A stretch of DNA of 64,000 nucleotides from Scortum barcoo (Eukaryota; Chordata; Actinopteri; Centrarchiformes; Terapontidae), in assembly GCA_023238725.1 (NCBI GenBank), contig CM041546.1, positions 10,292,028 through 10,356,027 of the forward strand, given 5' to 3'. Positions 50,701-62,600 of the stretch are shown in pieces. The notes below the pieces were generated by a model that did no database searches, was not told the origin of the DNA, and was given only the letters and a program-made list of their open reading frames with translations. Made by a program: the position numbers and the translations under genes. The stretch's first letter is position 1, and every line of letters begins with the position of its first letter.

Positions 50701-53700
50701 AAACAGTTGACACAGAAATCACAATGCGGCGTTGGGCCCCTAAATCGAAGCACAAAACACCCAATCCATTTCAGCTGAATTTTGTTTTTTTTTCAAACAC
50801 ATAAGGTCAGCGTGACACAGAGTATTTACCAGCCCTTGAACTTTCAACTATCAAATGCGTCTCATATTGTCTTATAAAAGCTTTTCCTGTCTGAGCCATC
50901 TTGAGAGGTCTGATAAGAAGCTTGTGTGACGCTGAGAGAATATTAAATAGACATTTAAAAGCCTACGGGAACATACTGTTTTGTACTCAAGCAGTTAGAA
51001 TTCAGCACAGAGGTAAATATGACTATAATCTGAATAACATGAAGACTGTGAAAAGAATCTTAAAATACCGAAGCATTCAGGCAAATTTACACTCCTGCAA
51101 AAATATGAAAAGGAGGGGGAAAAAATAGTAATAGAGTAATAGGCCTAAAACACAGCAAAACTGTCAGTGAGTGAATAAAAATGAACATCATGTCAGCGGT
51201 GATAAAACCAGTTAATTTAACACTTCTGAGCAGCTGCCACATCAGCACTACGACTGGATGCACAACACCCCAAAGATCATGGTCAAAATGACTATGAGGA
51301 GACAATGGAAATTTTCCTTATAAAATCATGGGAAGAGCAGGTTTTGACATACCAAATTTTCATTTTAGTATTTACACAGGATGGCAGAAAAGTAATAAGA
51401 AAGAACATAAAATGGTGGGAGAAAGAGAGGAGAGTTAACTTAGTTCCCCCATCTGCTGCAAATATGCTGCACATGTCACAATATGACCACTAGAGGGCTG
51501 AAGGGACCACAATGACAGGTATGAAATTTCAGAGCATGTGATTATTTCAGCTTTTTTTTTTGTCAGAGCACAGATGCGGTGGCTGAGTTGATTATACAGC
51601 AGATCTCCTGTGTGGCTGTGAAAATTAATGTTCATATTCTTTACCTTGGATCCGACCAGGGTGTAAAGCCACTGGACTGTTTCATTGTGAGATATGAGGC
51701 CGTTCATCCCATCTACGTACAGCATTATCTGACCGAGAGCTGGAGAGAGAGAAGAGAGAGAGAGAGAGGCAAAGAAAGAGATGGGGTTTGATTAATTGTC
51801 ACTATTTCAGTTAAGTTGTTTCTTCTTTTCAGTAACAACTGACCATTGCATTTGTCCTTCTCAGCACCTAAAAGAACTAAAAGAACATCAAATATTGCAT
51901 GTTTGGTGTCTGTTTTGGTGGCGAAAATGTATAATGTACAATGTAATATGAACAGAAACAGAGAACTGTTAGTGAAAAGGGTTGATGATATTCCTTTGCC
52001 CACCATGATTAAATCAACATACAAACTGGAGCCGCAGTGGAGATAAACTTCTCAAAACTCACAACAACTAGGTGAGGACCTAAAAAGAAAAACAGCCCTC
52101 GTCCACTCATCCCTCAAGTCAGTGGACACAACTGGAGGGAAAATATTTGAGCCGAGTGCCTCACTTAATGCTGACAGGACTTCCATCTGTAACAGGATAC
52201 ATAAATAAGAACATAATAATAAGAGCCAAGGGATCTCAATGGGGGGGCAGTAAAAGTATAGGGCTTCTGTTAAAGAAGGAGAAGGGGGAAGGGAGAAAAA
52301 AACTGCTGGACAGGAGTAGAGCGGACCAAAGCTCCCTTTAAACGTATAGTTTAAAAACAGCATCTCGCTGGCCATCGGCCGTTACTGTTGATGCATTCAC
52401 ACAGAAGACCACAGCAGCAGGATGAGCTCAGCCTGAACCCACGGCAACTTTAGGTGATGCATTAGCTGACACTGGGAAAAAAGCAGAAGGATAAACATGA
52501 GAACGCATCGAAAGTGGAACATTTTTGGAAGGCCTGTTCGACTACTTCTTGGCAGAAGCTACAGGTTTTTTACTTTGGGGGAGTAATACCTATGTGAATT
52601 TTCTGAAAAACTCATGAAATTCCTGTCTTTTTCAAACATGACAAAATGAGATGAGCTTGTACTGATGAGTGGCTGGAGGATTCTCTGCAGGCTGCAATAG
52701 ACAGCAGCTGTTTTGAACTATTAAAAAAAAGAAGAAAAAAGGTGACCAACAATACCAATTTGCTGATCTAACTCTAATGTTAATCTCTTCTTGCTGTGTT
52801 TGAAACAGTTTCTTGTGACATGTTATGAGGGGCTGCAGCTTCTGTCATATATTTTTCCTCCCCTCTTCTCTAGAGGGGCATGAAAATCGTGAATATGCTG
52901 TAGATAAGCCAAAATTCCCAGGTGCAGCAGTGTGTGCATGGTGCGTGAGAGTGTGTGGGTGAACGCATGAGTGCATGTGCATGCGTGTGTGTGTGTGTGT
53001 GTGTGTGTGTGGAGTGCACCACTGCAGCAGCAGCAGCAGCAGAAGTGGCAGTTCATCTTTTATCAATCAGGGTTAATTACTCACAACATGTCAGGCCCAG
53101 AGCATTCCTACCCGTTCTCTCCTGCTGCGAGCTCTGAGCCGCGTGTCACAGCACTCAGCGGCGTGGACAATATGGCGAATCAAAGCAGACCACATCAGAG
53201 CGTGTTTATGAAAACATGATTAACCCGCTCAGTCAGCGCCGACCAGAGTGTCACCCTCTCCTGTAACCCCCCCACTTTGTATGAGACGGCTGCTGACAGA
53301 TGAGTGACAGCAGTAATGACATGACGTACAGCTGGCCTACTGAGCCCAGAACAGTTTCCTATGCTATGCTGTTCACACACACAAAAAAGATCTAACTAGG
53401 ATGTAAAAAAGTAACTCTTCATACAGAGACACAAACAGTCGTGACTCCTGCTGGCTGAGTAATGAGCAGCACACTTCTTTTCAAATCGGTAGCCGATGTC
53501 TGACCTGCAGTATCATCACGGCGCAGACTTTTATCTCTCATGTGCACCTGTGTACAGTGTCTGCCCGGGTGAGGTTTTGAGGAATGTCCATTGAAAACAG
53601 GGGTGAGAAAAGATAGCTGGCTTTAATGAGGCTTTTTAAAAGTGTCATTTCGCAACGTGAATGTTCAGCTGCTGACAGATGAGACGTTACTGATCGTTCC

Positions 53701-55145
53701 CAAAAGTCAACCACAGAATGAAATGACTTTTAGATCACTCTGACATGTTATCATAAGAGGTCATTTAAAGATTTCATAGATAGGTTATGGGTGGCTTTTT
53801 CATTTTTTTTTTTTTTTACTTAAGCACGTAGCCAAGTAAAATAAAATCAGAATGAATTTCCATATTGTATGTCAATTTAATTAAGATACAGAAGCGATAT
53901 GATAGTCAAACACTTACGAAACCAGCCGGAAACCACACAATCATTACCTTTTCTCTCACATTCATTAAAACTGCTGCTTCATGGAATTATTCAATGCCAG
54001 CTGCCATTTATGTGCAATGCAACTTTGAAAACCAGAAACCACATGGGCTGCAGTTATCCCGCAAACACTTAGGTAAAATGATACTGTAACTGTTTAAAAA
54101 AAATAAAATAAAATTACCTTTCATTATGGGCAACTGCAACCTTCAGAGTCTGGTCAGAAACTGTTTAACGGAAACATCTAATTGCTCTCAAAGCGGCCAC
54201 CTTCTTGAACTCTAAACGGAGCTGATTTCCACACACTTGTGATTAAATTAGTCGTGAAACGGCTCCGGAAAATATAAAGCAACCTGTTTGCTTGCAGCTC
54301 AGGCTTTGAGACGTGCGATCATTATTCCACGGCGTACTTTCCCAGTCTTGTGCTTTTTGTGGATATCTGAGAATGCGGGTCCAGAACCTGGGATTTGTTT
54401 TTAAAACTCTACAACAGACAGTCATCAATAACTTTAGAGGAAAGCTAATAAGAAGAGCATGTGAGTGCTGAGTCTGTACAGGACACCCTCCACTTCAAAC
54501 ACCGATCCAGGGCCAAAAATGTGGGCCTCCATTCGAGTAATCATGAGCAGCTTTCTAATACCTCACACAAAGTACAACAATAACATTGCTAAGTCCCTTT
54601 GCATGTATGTCACGTAATGAGATGCCGGCATACAATGAGCTTCCTTCAAAGCGTGGTGATTAGAATTTAAATGCGAGCCATTATGGGAAAGGATAGCCGA
54701 GGAAGAAAGATTTAGCTAAAAAAAGAAACTTGGAAGTATTCAATGAGCAGCCTGGCTGTTCGGTCTTGTCCTGTCTGCACAGCGCTCTCACACTACATTT
54801 CTTTCAATACTTAACATACGTTTGCCTTAAGAGCAAGTAGAATATTTAAGCGGTATTGAGCTACTGAGGAGAACCACAGAGCCGCCGTGTGGAAGAGACG
54901 GGCCCCGTTCCCGTGTCTGAACCAGAACTCCGCGAGAAGTAAAAACTTAAGCAACTGAAGTCTGCTGGAAGTGTTTCTTCAGGGCCTCTCCCTCTCATAA
55001 ACCACAGCAATTATCTTCCACAGCCCCAGGAATGTGCAGGAAGGGCTGCTCCCTGACCGCTGCTGAGGTGAGAAGCACTCTGAGGTCCGGATGGCAGCGT
55101 CAACACGAGCCAGCTGACTCATACGTAGACTTCAAAAAAAGAAGG

Positions 55146-55176
<31 letters not shown>

Positions 55177-58100
55177 CCTTATCTATGAAGATGCAAGAAA
55201 TCAACTCAACAGTTCACCCTCCATGAAACCGTTCACTCCCCTTCATCTCACCACTCTGCCCCTTTGGTTTCACTTACAATTTGGAATTTATCAAAACTGG
55301 GTCAGCCAAACTGTCTGTCAGTGCACAACATTTATTTTACCAGGACTTTGGGATGGGGCCCAAATCTCCGTCCCATACAGGGCAACTTAGAGCCTCTTAT
55401 CTTGTTATGCTCTGCATTAGCTGGGAGCTCAGGTCGAAGCGCACCTCCCGGTACTCACATGAGGCGGTTTGCTTTGCTGCAAAGTCTGGAAAACACTTTT
55501 AAAATACTTTTTTAAAATGTAGATTCTTGTTCTAGGTGTGTCACTATAATTATAGTAAATGATTTGAATTTCAAATGGACTGTCCACACAGTATTCATGG
55601 AACATATGGGCAGAGACACAGATAGGACTCCACACTGACACAGTGAACTCACTATTTGTCCACTTTACTGGTAATTATTATTGATGTTGAGTCATTACAT
55701 AAATAATTAAAGGAGTAATTATTTTCAGTCATTAAGAAAACTTACTTGGACAAGCCTAAGACATAGATGTTTGTTTTTGGCCACTTGGAGGGGAAACTGA
55801 ACAAGCTGTAAACAAACATTCATATAATAAGTTATGACAGTAAATACTAGTCAAACAAATGCTTATTTATGTATTCGCCAGAAACATTAGCATTCATTTT
55901 GAGTCATGTTTCTGGGCCATGTGATGAACATTAAGTCTCTTTTTAGATCTTTGATCCACTAAGTAGTAAGTGATTCCATATATTGTACTGTATATTGATA
56001 TTTTTCTGAAGAATTTTGAACATTTTTTTCAAAAAGCAGTGAAACATTGAAAGCAGACTGATTTTCTTTTGGTGCTGCTATTTATCATTCCTGCATCGAT
56101 CCCTCTTATTTAGTCTGTCTACCATAAAATGTTTATTACTCAGGCCAATTAAACAGCTCCTACTGAACTGGATAAGACATGTTTGCGGTTTACGTTCCAT
56201 TTGTTATTTAACTAATCGCCCAGACCATCAGAGCCAGACAAACTGTGTCTGCCAGACCACTTCCAGTCACCGAGCCGACTGCCTGACTTACGTCGAGCCC
56301 CATACAGTAAAACAACAGGGAGATGCTTCCATTTTCAGTCCGGAGTGCACGTCTGCCAGTATTTGACACAATTTACTGTGGGCTTAATCCCAAACAAAAT
56401 CCCTAAAGACAACTTAACGGAACAATAGCATGAAGTAAGGCGGGGGGTGCTCTCCAGAATTCGGCTGAAGAAGCTCTAGAGGCGCTGCTGACCTGCTGAA
56501 CTATGCTGCAGTGCTCAGCAAGGCACACAGAGCCATTTTTTTTTTTTTAACTACTCTATTTCCAGAGGTGCTTCAGTTCAAATTCAAATTCAAATTTATT
56601 TATTTAGAGCCCAAAATCACAAACATTGTTTGCCTCGGAGGGCTTTACAATCTGCACAGTTGTGACACCCTCTGTCCTTAGACCCTCGAACCGAGTCAGG
56701 AAAAACTTCAAAAAACCCTTTGATGGGAAAAAGAAGAAACCTGAGGAAGAGCCACAGATGAGGGATCCCTCTCCCTGGGACGGACAGACGTGCAATAGAT
56801 GCCACATGTACAGAGAACATCATCAATCATATTATGGAATTATACATGAGTCGTAATAAGCTGTAGCTATACTGAGTTCATTGGTTTAGTCCATGTGTGA
56901 AGGTATCACAGGTAATGGAAATGAGTCTGTGAGTCCAGGTGCATCTCTAGATGTCCTCATATGGAGCTCTGGGCCACTCGACCTTCTCTCCACAGCACAG
57001 ACACAGATCATGTCCCCACCAGGCCAGTGAACCTCAGACAGATGGACCACAACCAGAATCAGTGAGGAACCTGCAAGACTGGAGAGAACAAAGAGGACCG
57101 GGGCTCCGGCAGTAACATGCACTTTACAGGACAGTTCAACAGAGAGTTTTGAAAATCATTGTAGGACAATGAACATGTGGGAAAAGGCCAAAAGATGAGC
57201 TTTTCCCATCCCATCCAAGCGGGGAAGACTTTGGAGAAAAGCTACTGCATGACATCCACCCACTTGTAAAGTGAACTGAAAGATGAGCTGGAGTAAATTC
57301 TAACTGCTCTTGAGAGAGTAGTTGTGTGATTCGCTCTGGTTCTGGCCAGCCATATGCTGAATTCAGTCCCAAAAAGCAGTCAGCTCACAGGAATCAGCCG
57401 TAAAAACCCACTCGAACGCAGAGGATTTCAGTCTGCGTGCTGCATTACTGCAAAAGATTTATTTATTTTTTCCAAATGATAGTTTATGCATCTTAGACAG
57501 CAAGGTCAGAGATGATAAAATAAGAGCGAGAGAAATGAACCAAATCAAACCAAATCAAATCTTATAATATAATTGGCTTGTATACAGAGTCCTATTGCAG
57601 TAAAACAGGCAGCAGCGCAGGGTTGTAATTCCACCGCCAGTGGGTTTGCTAAGGCTGAAAACTTCTACGGATGAAGGGAGAGAAAAAAAGAAAAAAGGAG
57701 GCAGAATATAGGTCAGGCAGGTGGGGTTGAATTGGGTTCAGATGCAAGCGGTCTGCTCATGTGAGGGGGATCTGCTTGAGTCTGTGGGGGTTTGCAGGGT
57801 CCGACACAGGGGGAGCACAGGGCGGGACATATCCGGTGGGAACAAGGGTCTAAGCTTAACCCAAAACATGACAACAGGTTATGTTTTTCTATTCAGCTAA
57901 AGGTCGCTTGATCATCTTTTTTTCACTTTAAACCTTTTAACTATTAACCTACAGCTAAAGGATTTTTAAATGACTGGTGGTGTTATTATTCGACAGAATG
58001 AAATAGTCCATGGAGTAAACGGCGATGTATGTTTTAGTGCAGCGCCGTGTACGGGAGTCAGTTTGAGCCCCGGTGATTTAATTTAACAGACAGAGGCCGT

Positions 58101-59658
58101 GCTGGAGGGGGTTAGCAAAGAGAGTTGAGAGGTTGTGGGCTGAAACTGTGTGCAGCACTCATTTCCTATATTTCCTCCAAACAAATGAAGTCTTTTCTGT
58201 CATCCAAAAAGGGAGAAAGTCTCAGACAGGTAAAGACGCTGAATTATGTAGGAAAATATTATTGGCCTTCTAAGGAGGACAAAACAATGGAAGCAATGGA
58301 AACAAATTTTGGTGCGGTGTTGGGGTTTCATTTAGGTCTACCACTTTTATAATGAAGTAAAACAAAAGCTAAACACACAAACCAAAACCAAGGAGCGGTG
58401 GCTGGCTCTGAGAGTTGCAGGAGATCAGGTTTAAAACTTGTACATGTTCCCATGGGGTCTCATTACAAACCAGGAGTTCAAGTTTCTATTGGTGCAACAA
58501 GGGCATTCCTGGAGATCTCCTTCTCACTCCAAACACGGTGCTGGTCCGCACGTGTGTGTCAGCACTTCCTGTGTTTTCCCTCTCAGATTTCCTTCATGTG
58601 AGAGGATTTAACAGAGCATTTGCTCAACTTTGCATCATTCTTCTGTGATCACACAAACAAGGAAATGATTGCACCCACAATAACCTCCCTATACGCTGAC
58701 AAAATTGCAGAAAAGCCTGTCAACTGAGCCCCAGACAGAGTGGAAATGTTTATCCAGACGATGGGCCATAGTAAAGGTTTCCCCCCTCTAGAACAAACGA
58801 GCTATAACACAGCCAGACAACACAATACACACTGTTTCCAACAAGAGCTTCCAACACCGCTGTTAACCCAGCCGTGCCTGGGTTTTCACTTAATGCTCAG
58901 CAAAATGGCCAGACTGGCAAGCGCAGAATTCAGTTATGCTCTGTTAAATATTTAAAGAACTTGTGTCTTGAGTACACAAAAACAGCAATCCCGATTCAAA
59001 AGGAAGCAAATTAAAACGTCACTCTAGCATGTGATGGTATACTGACGTGCCAACATGCTTTTATTTATAAAAAGATATAAATTTTGATTATCTCTACAGG
59101 GTTGTTTTTTTTCTGTTGGTCTTCGGGGTTTTCCATCCAATGAAACCCCACAGCAGCTGGTTCTTCTTATTAATACTACAAAAAAAGGAGTGAAATTAGC
59201 AGCTACTGTGTTTGTTTACAGTGACAAGGACTCATGAATCACACGCCCTTGGCGCACAAACCACAGCACAGATGTGCCACTGGACGTTCTGCCTGCCCGA
59301 TATGCCGCATATAAAATGTAACGCCACTACACGGAGAAACGCTAGAGGGACCAACAACAATCTGAACAAAAGGGTCTTGTATTTCAGGTGCACTTGTAGC
59401 CTTGTGAAAGAGGCTGCTGCCTGCTGGAGTTACTGCTTGTGTGTGACACTAAAAGCCGGACTGGGCGCTGTATTGGGAGCAGCGTTCCAGGTCCCAGACA
59501 GTTTAAGAGGCAATGAAACACTTGACTAGAGCACATCTCCCTTTCCCACCGAACGGCCTCTGAGCAGCTCCCTCTGGAAACAAGGAAGTTGAGGTGCTCT
59601 AACTTATGGCGTTATAACTGCCATGTCATTAAAAACAGAGGACTTCAAAATGGTAGCT

Positions 59659-59690
<32 letters not shown>

Positions 59691-62600
59691 AAGCAGAAAA
59701 TGAAATATGGGCATGACTTATTTGATACAGTAATACTCCTGGACGGTTCACAGCACATTTGTGTGGAAGCTATAAATTCACAAATATAGGTTACAGCATG
59801 TACGCCTGTGTATATATAATATAAAGCAGCATGCAATGAGATATGGCCTTCTGGGTATGAGGGTAATTTATGTAATGTTTAAGAATGTGTTAAAAAATGT
59901 ATCAAGGCTGATTTGAAAGGTGTAAGAAAAAAAAAAAAAAAAACATCTCTAAATTCCTATTGGTTAAAAATGTTAAGCCTCACTTCCAATTACTGCCGTG
60001 ACTTGGAGATGGCGAGTGTTTTGTAAACAGCAGCGTGCAGACAGAAATGGCATGGCCTTTAAGAAGCGCAAACAGAGAAAGTGTTGCTAAAAACATAGCT
60101 CATAGTGAGGAATGTCAACAGTGAACATTTCAAAGCAGGGAATAATTGCTTCAAGTTGACTGTAATTGGTCCGTCTTTAATCTGCCCTCTCTCCACCGCT
60201 CACATTTTATAGTTACCAATTAAACTCAGTTGTTACTTTTGTCGGTGCTTTTTCTGTAAATACTACAAGGGGGACCGTGATCCAGGAAAAACCTTGTTAT
60301 TTGTTCTTCTACCTCGTCTCCCAGTTTTGCTCATGATAATAAGTACCGTAGGGATCTTTTTCTCACCGCAGTGAAAGAGTTTGAGCTCGGTGCCGAAACT
60401 TCTTTGACCTTTTGCACAAGCTGCTTTCACTTTAGGGCCGTTGAAGCACTTAGTGTGCTATCAACAGTGATGCGTTGCTGTGACAAGCTGAGTATTTATT
60501 CATTTATACATGCATGTATATACAGGGGAACAAAAATGGATTATTACCTCTAGCAGGGATTCACAAGGTACCTACACAAATGTTCTGTAGAAGTCACAAA
60601 AACCAGGATGAAATCATGCTTGACACAGTAAATCTGCATTGACAATGATGAACTATGGTCAGAAAAGCCTCGTGGCAGTCAGTTGTATTCATCCTCTGGG
60701 GACCATGAATGTCTACAGACAAGTAAATGATTATTCAGTGTGATGGTTGTTGAGATATTTCAGTCTGGAATAAAGTGGTTGGAGACGGACCGACACTGTC
60801 ATCCTGAGAGCTGGCGTTTTCTTCATCTGTGATTAAATATTTTGCCTCAGAGAAAAGTTGTTTTTCGTCCATTTTCCCCACAACTAAGTTTTACGCTGAG
60901 GTCCAAAGACGTTTGAATGAGAAATAACATTCACAACCCCATGAGACTGCTGCAGTTTGAGAACTATGAAAACACACAGCACAAAACCTTTGCTAAACTT
61001 TTCACTCCATCAACCGAAGATTCATGGTTTCAGGAATTATTTAAGAAACATCATAAACGAGTATAGATGCTCTGTGTTAAATGAAAAGTAACCTCTGTTC
61101 ATTTTAATTACTGAACTAAAATTCCTTATTTCAAAATAAAGAATGCCTCCAACATCCTTAATGAGCCCCTCATTGACTTTTTGGCTCCTGTGTGTTTGCA
61201 GCACCAGGGCTGAGTGTGAGGCTTACGGGAGTACCAGATGGCATAGGCACCTCTGAAAAAGTGACCTCACACCCTTTCCCACTGATGGAATGATAAAGGC
61301 ATACAAGCTTTCCCCTGGGCCAAAAACTCAAGCCTCTGAGGAGCTCGGTCCAGGTCTGGAAGCCCTCCGAGCCAGGTGTGAGGGGCCCAGAGAGGGGGGG
61401 GCCTGACCCCAGCCAGGCAGACCCAGAAAATCCCCACATCAGTGTGGGAGCACTAACTGGCCACAGACACCTCCAGGGGCTTTGAGAAGTCAGAATGAAA
61501 AAGCGAAGAGAAAGAAAAAAAAAAGAGTGAGATGGTGTAGATTGCTGAGAGAGCTGCAGGAACTACCATTTACAATGACGGCAATGTTCCAGAGAGCTGA
61601 GGCTGGGAACCTGTTCTTGTAAAATGCATGTAGACTGGTGTGCATGTGTGCCTTTTTCATCTACAAAGGACCCATAAGATTGATTTTTATTCATGAAAGA
61701 GAGCAAGATTGTTTTGTCGGGAGGTTTTTAATGCACACCAGACAGATGGGTTCAAGACTGCATTCCTACTTCTTTTTTTTTTTTTGGCCTCAACTGGCCT
61801 CAACTTGAAAGACATTAGAGCTAAAAAAAAAACCCACATTAGAAGTGATCATTGTTTGATACTAAAGCCATTACTGTTGTTGTTTCTCTCTCTGTCTATC
61901 TTTCTTCCTCTCTCTCCCTCTCTCTCTGCACGTGTGAAAATTTCAGGCATCTAATTTACCCCCCTCCTGGGAGTCCTCATGACATAGCTCCTCTTGGAAG
62001 TAATCAACTGTAAAGCAGCCAGATCTGTATACATTTCTGACCTGTGCATCTGCGCTCCGGCACATGCTCGACTTGTGTTCTCCAGCACACGGCTCATGAG
62101 GGAGGGTGATCTGCTACACTCCACATTTCCTCAGCTGGTCAGGAGAAATTAGGTCAGGAGTTGAAACAGGTTAAAGGGGCTTTTGGGAGAGTGGTAGTTT
62201 GGTTTAGTTTCTCATGGTGATGTAGAGATCCACGAGGGGAAACTGTACAGTCTGCAGAGGCGAAGCCATAAATTAGCACATGAAAGGATAAAGAGAGTCT
62301 CGCAGAAACGCACTGACACAGATGTTTTATCAGAATGCTCTGGGAGGTAAAGGCCCCCCCAAAAAAAAGGCAAAAAAAAAAAGAAGAGTACAATAAGGAG
62401 GAGTGAAAAGATATGAGAAGTGGTCTCATCATTCACAGCACAATGACACTAACAACTCTTACATGTGGTCAACTCTGAAGTTTCCAAAAGCCTGTCGTTC
62501 TCATTCTCTGCCTTGTTTTTTGGCCATTTACCCTGCGTGATTTATCTGTCTGAGTCAGGGAGCGGGCCAAGTTCACATCAAACGCCAAACATTAAGGATC

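Noticed and set aside
61170..61439. 89-residue minus-strand open frame, Gly/Pro/Ser-rich
   Set aside because: Lies in the large fhod3 intron with no family similarity; phase and splice sites do not link it to 63620 or 51739.
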